In this document: in pieces, positions 24,965 to 33,980 of the stretch
How the letters are laid out: each line of letters opens with the position of its first letter
Numbering within the stretch: position 1 is the stretch's first letter
Source of the DNA: JAFAMS01 sp963715815
Lineage (GTDB): Bacteria > Vulcanimicrobiota > Vulcanimicrobiia > Vulcanimicrobiales > Vulcanimicrobiaceae
NCBI GenBank assembly: GCA_963715815.1
Contig: OY970278.1
Coordinates: forward strand, 1,426,001 to 1,490,000
DNA: 64,000 nt
Direction: 5' to 3'
Notes under the pieces: model-generated
What the model was told of the DNA's origin: nothing
What the model saw: the letters and a program-made list of their open reading frames with translations, nothing else
Database searches by the model: none
Position numbers and translations under genes: made by a program

Positions 24965-26218
24965 GTGGAGGGAACCAAGTCACGTCGAGAGTTTGTCAAG
25001 GCGGCCGCCATTACCGGCGGAGTCGTTCTTGGCGCTCCCGTCTTTATACCAAAACGCACGGAGGCTGAGGAGACGCTGAACATCGGCGTCAACGAAGAGC
25101 TGACGGGCGTATATGCGTATCCTGCGAAGAACGAAGTTCGCGGGATGCAGATGGCCGTTGATGATTGGAACAAGAAGGGCGGGGTACTCGGCCAAAAAAT
25201 CAAGCTGCTGGTCGAAGACAACGCGAACAATCCCGGCACGGCCGTCGAAAAGGCACGTAAGCTTTTCGAAGTCGACAAGGTTCCGGTTCTCATTGGAACG
25301 CTGAACAGCGCAAATTCGCAGGCCGTCAGCAACGTTGCGTTTCAGGCTGGTAGGCCGTTCCTCGTCTCCGGCGGTCATACTGACAGCGTGACGGGTGCAC
25401 AGTGCCACTGGACAACGTTCCGCACGTGCCACAGCACATGGGCGGAAACGCACTCGACCGGTCTTTCGATCTCCAGAAAATTTGGCAAGAAATGGTATTA
25501 CATCACGCCGGACTATGCGTTCGGGCATTCCTTGCTCGACGGCTTCAAAGATATGGAGCCAAAGCTTGGCGTCCAGGTTGTGGGAAGCGATCTCACGCCG
25601 CTCGGTACAACCGACTTCAGCGCATACCTAACGAAAGTTCTGGCTGCTAAACCCGACTGTCTGATCATCATGGTGCAAGGCGACGATCAGATCAATTGTC
25701 TCAAGCAGGCCAACTCGTTCGGAATTCTCAAGCGTATCCCGGTAGCCGGGCCGCAAGGTGAGCTCGAGCCGTTGTGGGGCGTTCCGAAGGAAGCGCAAGT
25801 CGGCTATTGGGGCGTCGAATGGTACTATAAGAACGTCGGAAATAATAAGGAAGCACAGTCGTTCGTCTCGCGCTATATGGCGGACGTCAAAGAGCCGCCG
25901 ACCGCGCGCAGCGCCTTCGGTTACATCACGGTCGAGCGCATGCTCACTGCGATTCAGGAAGCCAAGGGTACCGATCCCGTCAAAGTCTGCAAAGCGCTTT
26001 CCGGAATGACGTTCCATCCGCTCCAACAGGGAACGGGAACGTATCGAACCGTCGATCATCAGCTCACGTGGCCGATGTTGTTCATGGAAACGATCGCCGG
26101 CGGTCAAGCCGACAATCCGAAGGACATCTTTAAGATGGTCGACGTTCAGCCGGGAGAGGCGATCGAACATCCGGTTGCGGACCAGGAGAAGATCTGCAAG
26201 CTCGCCTGGCCGTCATAA
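24965..26218 (+). CDS. Liv-type ABC substrate-binding protein with Tat signal
   Basis: 417 residues. The GTG at 24965 is chosen because AGGAGG (24954-24959) lies 5 bases before it; an in-frame GTG at 24959 would overlap that site. The N-terminus has a Tat-type signal, KSRREFVKAAAITGG. The mature protein has the type I periplasmic-binding fold of amide/urea/branched-chain amino-acid receptors (LNIGVNEELTGVYAYPAKNE, GPQGELEPLW, TYRTVDHQ). The 74-base spacer before it contains a 10-bp palindrome (24931-24940). It supplies the LivHMGF-like importer that follows. Ligand unknown. Confidence 0.9.
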   Translation: MEGTKSRREFVKAAAITGGVVLGAPVFIPKRTEAEETLNIGVNEELTGVYAYPAKNEVRGMQMAVDDWNKKGGVLGQKIKLLVEDNANNPGTAVEKARKLFEVDKVPVLIGTLNSANSQAVSNVAFQAGRPFLVSGGHTDSVTGAQCHWTTFRTCHSTWAETHSTGLSISRKFGKKWYYITPDYAFGHSLLDGFKDMEPKLGVQVVGSDLTPLGTTDFSAYLTKVLAAKPDCLIIMVQGDDQINCLKQANSFGILKRIPVAGPQGELEPLWGVPKEAQVGYWGVEWYYKNVGNNKEAQSFVSRYMADVKEPPTARSAFGYITVERMLTAIQEAKGTDPVKVCKALSGMTFHPLQQGTGTYRTVDHQLTWPMLFMETIAGGQADNPKDIFKMVDVQPGEAIEHPVADQEKICKLAWPS

Positions 26219-26242
26219 GACTCAGGTAAATCTACCCCGTAC

Positions 26243-26281
26243 CGTCATCCCGAGCGTCCGCGAGCGGCGCTCGGGGTGACG
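26243..26281. repeat. Extragenic palindrome (REP-like hairpin)
   Basis: CGTCATCCCGAGCG (26243-26256) pairs with CGCTCGGGGTGACG (26268-26281), 14 bp with one T-G pair and an 11-base loop. It lies in the 83-base gap between the binding-protein gene and the LivH-like permease. No T-run follows. Such GTCATCCCGAGC elements occur as dispersed extragenic repeats in many bacteria; here it could also lower read-through so that more binding protein than permease is made. Confidence 0.7.
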
Positions 26282-26301
26282 CATTCATATAAAGGGACGC
26301 A

Positions 26302-27171
26302 ATGGAACGACTGATCCCCGAAATCGTCAACGGTATCGTGCTGGGTGCGTTTTACGCAATCATCGCGATCGGTTTGTCGCTGATCATGAACCTCACCGGT
26401 ACGGTCAATCTTGCGCACGGCTCGTTCCTGACGCTCGCGGGCTATTTGGCGTTCGTGCTCCTCCAACGCGGCACGAACTTTTGGCTGGCCCTTGGAATTT
26501 CCGCGATTCTGACCGTCATCGTCGGGCTGATCGTTGAGCGAACTCTGATCGCGCCGCTCTATAAGCGCATCCCGCTTTACAGTTTGCTATTGACGTTCGG
26601 GCTGGCGCTGATCGCGGAAGAAGTCTTCCGTCTCATCTGGGGTCCGCAATCCGTTCCGTTCTCAACGCCGGCGTCGCTTCAAGGGGCAACGATCATCGGT
26701 GACACCGTACTACCGACATATCGCTTAGCCATTATGGCGGTGCTTGCGCTCGTCATGCTGCTGCTACTGTTCTTCATGTATCGCACGCGACAAGGTTTGC
26801 GGCTACGCGGTGCCGTTCTCAACCGCGAAATGATGGCGGCACTCGGCATCAACACCCAAGCGCTCTACATGATGAATTTCGGCTTAGGAATCTTCTTGGC
26901 GGCGGTTGCCGGGGTGCTCGCTTCCGGATTGATTGGGCTTTCGCCCACGATGGGTAACGGTTTGTTGATGCCGGCTTTCATCACCGTCGTGATCGGTGGG
27001 ATGGGCAGCCTTGCAGGGTGCTTGGTCGGAGGATTGCTGCTCGGTGTTGGTCAGAGCGTCACGACGCTCTATGCGCCCGCAGCTTCCGAGATTGTCACGT
27101 ACGTTCTGATGGCGGTGGTCCTGCTGATCCGACCACGAGGACTCTTCGGTGAAGAGGGTCTGTTCGGATGA
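26302..27171 (+). CDS. LivH-type ABC permease
   Basis: 289 residues, about eight membrane segments. GAFYAIIAIGLSLIMNLTGT near the N-terminus and ALGINTQALYMMNFGLGIFL with TVVIGGMGSLAGCLVGGLLLG near the C-terminus are LivH hallmarks. It forms half of the channel of a branched-chain amino-acid-type importer; other members of the type carry amides, urea or aromatic acids. Shine-Dalgarno AAGGGA precedes the ATG. Its stop overlaps the LivM-like start (ATGA). Confidence 0.92.
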   Translation: MERLIPEIVNGIVLGAFYAIIAIGLSLIMNLTGTVNLAHGSFLTLAGYLAFVLLQRGTNFWLALGISAILTVIVGLIVERTLIAPLYKRIPLYSLLLTFGLALIAEEVFRLIWGPQSVPFSTPASLQGATIIGDTVLPTYRLAIMAVLALVMLLLLFFMYRTRQGLRLRGAVLNREMMAALGINTQALYMMNFGLGIFLAAVAGVLASGLIGLSPTMGNGLLMPAFITVVIGGMGSLAGCLVGGLLLGVGQSVTTLYAPAASEIVTYVLMAVVLLIRPRGLFGEEGLFG

Positions 27172-28175
27172 AGCGGACACTCGATACCGTCGGCCTCTCG
27201 CTCCTCGCGATCGTGCTCTTAGGAATGCCGCTATGGATGAATCTCATCCAGCTGAACGTGTCGCTTGGGACCTCGCTGCTGCTTTTTGGTCTCGCCGCGG
27301 CGAGCGTCAACATCCTGGTTGGCTACACCGGGTTCATGGCATTCGGAAACGCTGCGTTCTTTGGCGTCGGCGCGTATGGGTCGGCGCTCTTCAGTCACTA
27401 CATCATGCCCGACAATATGATCGTGGCGACGATCGTCGGTGGCGTTACCGGGACGCTTTCGGCGTTCGTCCTCGCACCGTTTCTCATCCGCCGCCGCGGC
27501 ATTTATTTTGCGTTGCTGACGGTCGCGTTCGGACAGGTCTACTATTTCATCGCCTATCGTTGGAGCAACGTGACAGGCGGCGAAGACGGATTCTCGATTT
27601 CGCGGCCGCATCTCTTTGGTCCGCAGTCGAACCCGATGAACGGTCCGGCGTACTACTATTTCGTGCTTGTCGTCTTCGTCGCGGTGATGGCGTTTCTCTG
27701 GTTCCTCGTTCGTTCGCCGTTCGGTCTATCGCTTCGGGCGATCAGTCAGAATGAAATTCGCGTTCGCTACCTTGCGATCAACAGTGATAGCCTGATCTTC
27801 AAGGCACTGGTCATCTCCGGCATGGTCGCCGGCATCGCAGGCTCGCTGTATTCGATGTCGATCAACTTCGCCTATCCGCTGTTGATGGACTGGCACCAGT
27901 CCGGTGATTTCGTCATGATGACGATTCTGGGCGGAGCCGGTACGCTTTGGGGGCCGTTCATCGGCGCCATCATCTACACGCTGGCCGCCAACGTCCTGAG
28001 CAGCAAGACGGAAACCTGGCAGATCATGATCGGCGCCCTGTTCGTTATCTGCGTATTGTTCTTTCCGAAAGGCATTCTCGGGTTTCTCTCGCGCCCGAGC
28101 ACGACGACTGAAGACGTCGATGCCGTCCTCGACCACGTACACACTGACGCGCTTGCGCAGGGGGAGCCCGGATGA
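27168..28175 (+). CDS. LivM-type ABC permease
   Basis: 335 residues, about nine to ten membrane segments. ASVNILVGYTGFMAFGNAAF near residues 44-63 and FVMMTILGGAGTLWGPFIGA near 245-264 are typical of LivM. It pairs with the LivH-like protein, overlaps it by 4 bases and overlaps the LivG-like gene by 4 bases, so the importer genes are translationally coupled. Confidence 0.92.
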   Translation: MKRTLDTVGLSLLAIVLLGMPLWMNLIQLNVSLGTSLLLFGLAAASVNILVGYTGFMAFGNAAFFGVGAYGSALFSHYIMPDNMIVATIVGGVTGTLSAFVLAPFLIRRRGIYFALLTVAFGQVYYFIAYRWSNVTGGEDGFSISRPHLFGPQSNPMNGPAYYYFVLVVFVAVMAFLWFLVRSPFGLSLRAISQNEIRVRYLAINSDSLIFKALVISGMVAGIAGSLYSMSINFAYPLLMDWHQSGDFVMMTILGGAGTLWGPFIGAIIYTLAANVLSSKTETWQIMIGALFVICVLFFPKGILGFLSRPSTTTEDVDAVLDHVHTDALAQGEPG

Positions 28176-28957
28176 GCGCGACCCCAAGCGGCAACGTGAT
28201 GTTGCGCGCGGAGAAGGTCTCGTTGTCGTTCGGCGGCGTTCACGCCGTCGTCGAGGTCGATATCGACGTTCACGAACGCGAGATCTATGCGATCATCGGC
28301 CCAAACGGCGCAGGGAAGACCAGCTTTTTCAATGCTTTGACCGGATATTTTTTCCCGGAGGCGGGACGCGTTAGCTTTCTCGGTGAGGATATTACGCGCA
28401 CGCCGAACTACGAACGCATCGCGCGCGGGATGAGCCGCACCTTTCAAACTCCGAGTATTTTTCCGGACCTAACGGTGTACCAGAACGTGGCGCTCGGGGT
28501 GCACAGCAAGATCGGTATTGCAGGCAGCTTGCGCGGGCTTGGCGCGCGTAAGAAAGAGACCGACGCACGCGTCGATGAGCTACTTGGCTTCGTCAATTTG
28601 CAGCGCTGGAAGGAAACGCAAGTGGCGTCGCTCTCGCACGGCAGCCAGCGCCTTGTCGAGATCGCAGCCTGCCTTTCCGTCGATCCGAAGCTCGTGCTCC
28701 TTGATGAGCCGACTGCCGGTTTGGCGGAAGCGGATACAGCGCGCGTGATGGCAGTGGTGCGCGATCTACGCGACCGGCTCGGTCTCACCGTCGTATTCGT
28801 CGAGCACAACATGCGGTTTGTCTCAAGCCTTGCCGACACGGTCATGGTGATGGATCGCGGGAGCGTGCTGGTCAGCGGGGGCGCGAAGGAAGTTCTCGAC
28901 GATGCGCGCGTGCGTGAGGCGTATCTCGGCGCCGAAGAGGAGACCGCCGATGTCTGA
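28172..28957 (+). CDS. LivG-type ABC ATPase
   Basis: 261 residues. GPNGAGKTSFFNALTGYF is Walker A, RTFQTPSIFPDLTVYQNV the Q-loop and LSHGSQRLVEIAACLSVDPK the signature (LSHGSQ instead of LSYGQQ), then LVLLDEPTAGLAEAD. The C-terminal extension typical of LivG is present. It works with the LivF-like ATPase. The ATG overlaps the LivM-like stop. Confidence 0.92.
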   Translation: MSATPSGNVMLRAEKVSLSFGGVHAVVEVDIDVHEREIYAIIGPNGAGKTSFFNALTGYFFPEAGRVSFLGEDITRTPNYERIARGMSRTFQTPSIFPDLTVYQNVALGVHSKIGIAGSLRGLGARKKETDARVDELLGFVNLQRWKETQVASLSHGSQRLVEIAACLSVDPKLVLLDEPTAGLAEADTARVMAVVRDLRDRLGLTVVFVEHNMRFVSSLADTVMVMDRGSVLVSGGAKEVLDDARVREAYLGAEEETADV

Positions 28958-29672
28958 TAGCGCGCCGTTGCTCGAGGTCAACGACATTCAAACGTATTAC
29001 GGAAAGAGTCATATCTTACGCGGCGTGTCGTTGAACGTTCAAAAAGGCGAAATCGTAACATTGCTTGGGCTAAACGGAGCGGGCAAATCGACGACGATTC
29101 GCAGCATTCTCGGGCTGACGCCGCCGCGCTCCGGTTCGGTCAAGTTCAAGGGAGTCGAAGTCTGCGGATTGCCGACATATCGCATCGCGAAGATGGGCAT
29201 CGGCTATGTCCCTGAGGGACGGCTGATGTTCGGCGCACTTACCACGCTCGAGACGTTGCAGCTCGCCGAACGCGGCGGCAACGGCGAGGGTTGGACGATT
29301 GACCGCACCTTCGAACGCTTCCCGAAGCTTGTTGAGCTGCGTACGCGAAAATCCGGAAAGCTTTCAGGCGGCGAGCAAGAGATGCTCGCGATAGGACGCG
29401 CGCTGGTCGGAAATCCCGACCTGATCTTGATCGACGAACCATCGCAAGGACTCGCGCCGATCATCGTGCGCGAGGTCTATAAAATCATCGAAGATTTGCG
29501 GAACCACGGCGTTTCGATTCTGCTCGTGGAACAGAACGCGCTGATGGCTCTGAAGGCCGCACAGCGTGCGTACGTCATTGACGACGGACGCATCGTGTAC
29601 GAAGGTGCCGCTGCTGATTTGCGCGCGGATCGCGCCCGCGTCCGCGAACTGATGGGCCTCGCGACCGCGTAA
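28950..29672 (+). CDS. LivF-type ABC ATPase
   Basis: 240 residues from the ATG at 28950, which overlaps the LivG-like gene by 8 bases; an earlier in-frame start would be buried in that gene. LLEVNDIQTYYGKSHILRGV opens it as in LivF, GLNGAGKSTTIRSILGL is Walker A, VPEGRLMFGALTTLE is the LivF-typical insert, LSGGEQEMLAIGRAL the signature and LILIDEPSQGLAPIIV Walker B. It completes the importer. The cupin gene follows directly. Confidence 0.93.
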   Translation: MSDSAPLLEVNDIQTYYGKSHILRGVSLNVQKGEIVTLLGLNGAGKSTTIRSILGLTPPRSGSVKFKGVEVCGLPTYRIAKMGIGYVPEGRLMFGALTTLETLQLAERGGNGEGWTIDRTFERFPKLVELRTRKSGKLSGGEQEMLAIGRALVGNPDLILIDEPSQGLAPIIVREVYKIIEDLRNHGVSILLVEQNALMALKAAQRAYVIDDGRIVYEGAAADLRADRARVRELMGLATA

Positions 29673-30142
29673 TGCCAAAGACGAAGAACCCCGGCGCTGC
29701 GAAGGGCGGCAAGGGCAAATTCTATTTCGCAATGCAGCGGCTAAAGAAGATTGACGCGGGCGGCGGTTACTCGACCTCGCATGGCGGCGTGGTCGAAGGC
29801 GAGCGAATGCTGGTCGCGCTGATCAACAAGCCGCGCGGGACCGGTTCACGCGTTCACACGCACAAGAACGAGCAGTTCAATTACGTCTTACGCGGGACGC
29901 TGCGTTGTGAAGTCGACGGCGTCAAACAGATCGCGGGGCCGGGGATGCTGATCTACATTCCGGCAAACACGCCCCATGCGACGATTGCGATGCCGGATGA
30001 AGATGTGGTTTTTCTTGCCATCAAGGATCAGTCAGCGAGCATCATCGGAACGCCCGTCGACAAGACCGTCCGCGGCGCGCACTACGATCCAGGCTTTGCT
30101 CCTAAACGGAAGCGAAAGACTACCAGTAAGTCAGCGCGTTAG
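29672..30142 (+). CDS. Cupin-domain protein
   Basis: 156 residues; the ATG shares its first base with the upstream TAA. HTHKNEQFNYVLRGTLRCEV and GPGMLIYIPANTPHAT are the two cupin motifs, with His, His, Glu and His available for a metal. Both ends are lysine-rich. Single-domain cupins of this size can be dioxygenases, isomerases or ligand-binding proteins; the function is not clear. It closes the long plus-strand run of genes and overlaps the convergent iron-dehydrogenase gene by 23 bases. Confidence 0.8.
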   Translation: MPKTKNPGAAKGGKGKFYFAMQRLKKIDAGGGYSTSHGGVVEGERMLVALINKPRGTGSRVHTHKNEQFNYVLRGTLRCEVDGVKQIAGPGMLIYIPANTPHATIAMPDEDVVFLAIKDQSASIIGTPVDKTVRGAHYDPGFAPKRKRKTTSKSAR

Positions 30143-31433
30143 CGTAGAGATCGTGTAATTGCTCGCGTGACGTCTCACGCGGCGCGTTGTTGATCAAGCC
30201 TTTCTGCGGGAACGACCCGTCGGTTAGCGCCTCGAGATCGGGAGTTCCGTAGCCGACTGCGGCCAGCCCGTTCGGAATTCCGGTCTGCTTCATCAGTGCG
30301 ATGATCTGCTCGCTGAGTACTTGACCCGCATCATCGGGGCCGGCGCCGCGAACGTCCGCGCCGAGTTTTTCAGCGGCTTCCAAATGACGTTCGGGACACG
30401 CGGGCGCCGTGAAGCGAAAGACTGATGGCGCGTTGAGAATCACGGACATCCCATGCGGAACCATCGCCTCTTTCGGATCGTAACCAGGAGCGCGGAAGCT
30501 CTTCACGAGTCCGGAGACCGCGTACGACATACCGTGCGGAAGATGGCACCCGGCGTTGCCGAATGCGATGCCGGCGAGCATCGCTGCGAACATCATGCGC
30601 TCGCGCGCTTCATCGTCATCGGCGTCGTGCACGGCGCGCGCGATATGCTGACCGAGGATCGAGAGCGCGCTGATGCAGCCGACATCACTGTAGGGATTTG
30701 CGCCTTGCGAGAGCGGGCGCGCGACGCCTTTCGCGACACGGGCACGATGCGTGTAGGGCATCGCCGTGTAAGATTCGAGCGCGTGACTGAGGACGTCGAA
30801 TCCACTGCAGGCAACAACCATCGGCGGGAGCGAGCGTGTGACGTCGGGGTCGATGATGCCGAGCGTCGGACGCAGCTCGCGCGCGCGGATTCCCGTTTTC
30901 GCGCTCATCTCAAGATAATCGAAGATCGCGATGCCGGTGCACTCGCTCCCGGTCCCCGACGTCGTCGGGCAGGCGATATGCGGACGCAGCGGTCCGGGCA
31001 CGGGTTTCCCCGCGCCGATCGGCGCGTTGACGTATTCCATGAATTCTGCGGGATACGTTGCGTACAGATCGGCCGCTTTGGCCGTATCGATCGTTGAGCC
31101 GCCGCCGATCGAAATATAGCCGTCGAATTTTCCCTTGACGGCGAACGCAGCAGCTTTTTTGAACGAGATATCGGTCGGTTCGACCGTGATGTCCGTGTAC
31201 GCCTCGAAATCGACTTTCGCTTCGCGCAGCGACGCAAGCGCTTTCTCGACGAATTCCTGGCGGCGCAAATACGGATCGATAAAGACGGCGGCGCGCGTCA
31301 TCCCGAGCGCCTTGGCGGCTTCGCCGGCCTCGGAGAGAATGCCGCGCCCGTATTTGATCCGCGCTCCATCGACTTCGAAACCGTAGTCGCCAGTCGCGGT
31401 CGGCGCGTAGTGCTCGTGTTGACAGCAAATCAT
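30120..31433 (-). CDS. Iron-containing alcohol dehydrogenase, hydroxyacid-oxoacid transhydrogenase type
   Basis: 437 residues. The N-terminus MICCQHEHYAPTATGDYGFE with GARIKYGRGI is like the ADHFE1/HOT group. GGGSTIDTAKAADLYA binds the nucleotide; the metal ligands are the Asp and His of FDVLSHALE and the two His of GCHLPHGMSYAVSG. HOT enzymes oxidise 4-hydroxybutyrate-like acids to the semialdehyde while reducing 2-oxoglutarate with bound cofactor. Its GTG or ATG start region overlaps the upstream class V PLP gene by 4 bases, so it is the last gene of the eight-gene minus-strand operon. The substrate here is unknown. Confidence 0.85.
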   Translation of the reverse strand: MICCQHEHYAPTATGDYGFEVDGARIKYGRGILSEAGEAAKALGMTRAAVFIDPYLRRQEFVEKALASLREAKVDFEAYTDITVEPTDISFKKAAAFAVKGKFDGYISIGGGSTIDTAKAADLYATYPAEFMEYVNAPIGAGKPVPGPLRPHIACPTTSGTGSECTGIAIFDYLEMSAKTGIRARELRPTLGIIDPDVTRSLPPMVVACSGFDVLSHALESYTAMPYTHRARVAKGVARPLSQGANPYSDVGCISALSILGQHIARAVHDADDDEARERMMFAAMLAGIAFGNAGCHLPHGMSYAVSGLVKSFRAPGYDPKEAMVPHGMSVILNAPSVFRFTAPACPERHLEAAEKLGADVRGAGPDDAGQVLSEQIIALMKQTGIPNGLAAVGYGTPDLEALTDGSFPQKGLINNAPRETSREQLHDLYANALTYW

Positions 31434-32563
31434 CTTCGTAGGATATCCGCCAAGCTGTCCACGTCCTGCAAGGTGTTGAACATGGCAAAGGAGACACGGA
31501 TGCCGTCGCGGACCTGCGACACGCGCACGTTATTTTGCGCGAGATATTCGAGCCAACGTCCGGGCTCGATCGCCAGGACGTAGATGTGCGAGCGATAGCG
31601 ACGTTCGCGTGGTCCGACGAGCTCGATGCCAAGCTCGTCGAGGTGCGCAATCAATCGATCGCCGAGATTCAAGACATGTTCGGCGATGGCCGGGACGCCG
31701 GCGCTGCGGATGAGGTCAAGCGATGCATCGAGCGCGTGTACGCCGGCGTGATTGTAATTGCCAAGTTCGAAACGGCGGGCACCGTAAGCCAATTCGAACG
31801 GATCCGGTCCGATGACGAGATCGGTAGGCGGATTCGCAAGCGAAGAGAGCGCGTAGTATTCGGGCTCGAGCTTGCTCGCGAGCTCTTTGTCGCAATAAAG
31901 AACACCGATGCCTTGTGGAGCGAGAAGCCCTTTGTGCGCACCGGCGGCGAACATCGCGATGCCGAGCTTCTTGACGTCGACGGGGAGGACTCCGATGGAC
32001 TGCATTCCGTCGACGATTAATTTAATGCCACGTTCGCCGCAAAACGTCGCCAGTTGTTCGATGTCGTTGCGTTGTCCGCTATGGAACATCACGTGCGAGA
32101 CCGAAATTGCTCGTGTGCGGTCATCGACGAATCGCGCGAACGTTTTCTCGTCGATCCATTTACGCGACTCTGGAACGAGTCGCACCTCAAGCCCGGCTTT
32201 GCGGCGGCCGAGCCAGGCACATGTATTGTTCGGATGCTCGCCTTCGACGAGGAGAACATTGTCGCCGGGACTCCATTGCAGCGCGTGAGCCGCGATGTTC
32301 AAGCCCTCCGACGTGTTCTTTGTGAATGCGATCTCGGAAGGCTCCGCGCCGAGGAGTTCCGCGATTTTCGCGCGGACGCGGCCGAGTCGCTCTAGCCACA
32401 CCGACTTTGGTCCCGCGTTGTAATGCGCTTCGTCGTAAAAGCTCATCAGGCGCTCGCGCACGCTCTTTGCAAGCGGCGTCTGAAACGCCGAGTCCAGATA
32501 CAGCATATTCGCCGTGACGGGAAATTGGCTGCGGATCGCCTCGACGTCGTAGACAGTCATCAC
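31430..32563 (-). CDS. Class V PLP-dependent aminotransferase/lyase
   Basis: 377 residues from a GTG at 32563 overlapping the ATPase stop (GTGATGA; an ATG at 32560 is equally possible). NMLYLDSAFQTPL, FTKNTSEGLNIAAHAL, VDGMQSIGVLPVDVKKLG and the PLP lysine in AAGAHKGLLAPQGIG are class V features, closest in style to isopenicillin-epimerase/cysteine-desulfurase-like proteins. The residues expected around a desulfurase active-site cysteine are absent, so sulfur transfer is not supported. It is coupled to an amino-acid-type importer and a transhydrogenase-like enzyme, which suggests catabolism of an imported amino compound. Confidence 0.85.
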   Translation of the reverse strand: MMTVYDVEAIRSQFPVTANMLYLDSAFQTPLAKSVRERLMSFYDEAHYNAGPKSVWLERLGRVRAKIAELLGAEPSEIAFTKNTSEGLNIAAHALQWSPGDNVLLVEGEHPNNTCAWLGRRKAGLEVRLVPESRKWIDEKTFARFVDDRTRAISVSHVMFHSGQRNDIEQLATFCGERGIKLIVDGMQSIGVLPVDVKKLGIAMFAAGAHKGLLAPQGIGVLYCDKELASKLEPEYYALSSLANPPTDLVIGPDPFELAYGARRFELGNYNHAGVHALDASLDLIRSAGVPAIAEHVLNLGDRLIAHLDELGIELVGPRERRYRSHIYVLAIEPGRWLEYLAQNNVRVSQVRDGIRVSFAMFNTLQDVDSLADILRR

Positions 32564-33330
32564 GAGATCGCCGAGAAGCGACGCATGAACCGTTGCAACC
32601 GTTCGTCACGCGGGCGATCGATGAGATCGCGAGGGACGCCTTCCTCGACGATCGCGCCGTCTGCGAAGAACACCATGCGATCGGCGACGTCGCGCGCGAA
32701 GTGCATCTCATGCGTCACGACGAGCATCGTCATACCCTCGTCGGCCAGACTTCGCATGACTTGCAGAACCTCGCCGACCAGCTCAGGATCGAGCGCCGAC
32801 GTGACCTCGTCGAAAAGCATGAGGCTAGGATTCATCGCAAGGGCACGCGCGATGGCGACGCGCTGCTGTTGTCCGCCCGAGAGGTTGGCGACGTGTTCGT
32901 GCGCCTTTTGCTCCAAACCAACTTTTGCCAGGAGTTCGTGTCCGCGCGCGGTCGCGTCGGCGCGTGATTCGCCTTTGACATGAATAGGGCCGAGCGTGAC
33001 GTTGTCGATGGCCCGTAGGTGCGGAAAAAGGTTGAATGATTGAAAGACCATGCCGACTCGTGTTCGCAACAGCTCGTTCTCACGCTCCCGACGTTTGCGT
33101 CGGTTTCCATTGGCATCGACCGTGTATCCAACCGGCTCGCCGTCGACCTCGATCGTTCCATGATCGTAGTCTTCCAGGATGTTGATGCACCGCAGCATCG
33201 TGCTCTTGCCCGAGCCGCTCGCTCCAATGATTGCGAGCACCTCGCCGCCCTCGACGTCGAGATCGACGCCGCGCAAAACCTCGAGATCGCCAAACGATTT
33301 GCGCAGTCCGCGGATGCGAAGCTTAGGCAT
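32560..33330 (-). CDS. Polar amino-acid-type ABC ATPase (second system)
   Basis: 256 residues. GASGSGKSTMLRCINILE is Walker A, GMVFQSFNLFPHLRAIDNV the Q-loop, LSGGQQQRVAIARALAMNP the signature and LMLFDEVTSALDPELVGEV Walker B. An insert (VDANGNRRKRRERENELLRT) before the Q-loop is seen in part of the HisP/GlnQ group. The ATG shares one base with the stop of the permease gene. It powers the importer encoded at 33330-35466. Confidence 0.93.
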   Translation of the reverse strand: MPKLRIRGLRKSFGDLEVLRGVDLDVEGGEVLAIIGASGSGKSTMLRCINILEDYDHGTIEVDGEPVGYTVDANGNRRKRRERENELLRTRVGMVFQSFNLFPHLRAIDNVTLGPIHVKGESRADATARGHELLAKVGLEQKAHEHVANLSGGQQQRVAIARALAMNPSLMLFDEVTSALDPELVGEVLQVMRSLADEGMTMLVVTHEMHFARDVADRMVFFADGAIVEEGVPRDLIDRPRDERLQRFMRRFSAIS

Positions 33331-33974
33331 CAGTGTTGAAACACCAGGCGACGCTCAGCCACACGCGCCAGACTCGTCAGCGCGAAACAGATGACGAAAT
33401 AGAGAAAAAGGGCAAACCCGTACACCTGGAACGGCGCGATCGTGCGTTGCGCTACCTCGGTACTTGCCGTCGTGAGCTCCCACGCGCTGATGACCGAGGC
33501 GTACGATGTTCCTTTGATAAGAATGATCGCAACGTTGATGAGCGGCGGGATGGCGGTTCGTGAGGCGATCGGCAAAATGACGAGTCGAACGCGTGCCCAA
33601 AACGAAAGACCGATGCTCTTCCCGGCGTCGATCTGCCCACGCGGAATCGCGAGGACGGCGCCGCGCACGACCTCACTGATGAAGAACGTGAAATAGAGGC
33701 TCAGTCCAATGACCGCTGTTGAGTACGGGTCGATGTCGACATGAATCAGCGGCAGCGAGAAGTAGATGAAGTACAGCACGACGAGCAAAGGGATTCCGCG
33801 TACTGAGTAGACGCCAATTTGATTTAGAATGACAATGGGCCAGAAGCGGAAAGCCGCGAGAACTCCGATTGCCGTTCCGAACACGAGGCTGATGCCAAGG
33901 CTGACCGCGGATAGCCACAGCGTGTTTCCGGCCGCCCTGATCAGATATGGCGCATTTTCGATGATGACGTTCAT
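33330..33974 (-). CDS. Polar amino-acid-type ABC permease (second system, HisM-like)
   Basis: 214 residues, about five membrane segments. YSVRGIPLLVVLYFIYFSLP, AIPRGQIDAGKSIGLSFWAR and VRLVILPIASRTAIPPLINV are standard features including the EAA loop. It is 6 bases downstream of the other permease and ends at the ATPase start. Confidence 0.92.
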   Translation of the reverse strand: MNVIIENAPYLIRAAGNTLWLSAVSLGISLVFGTAIGVLAAFRFWPIVILNQIGVYSVRGIPLLVVLYFIYFSLPLIHVDIDPYSTAVIGLSLYFTFFISEVVRGAVLAIPRGQIDAGKSIGLSFWARVRLVILPIASRTAIPPLINVAIILIKGTSYASVISAWELTTASTEVAQRTIAPFQVYGFALFLYFVICFALTSLARVAERRLVFQH

Positions 33975-33980
33975 TGCGTC

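Noticed and set aside
31430..32563. Cysteine desulfurase linked to the sulfur genes
   Set aside because: No active-site cysteine loop is apparent and the neighbours are an amino-acid importer and a hydroxyacid dehydrogenase.
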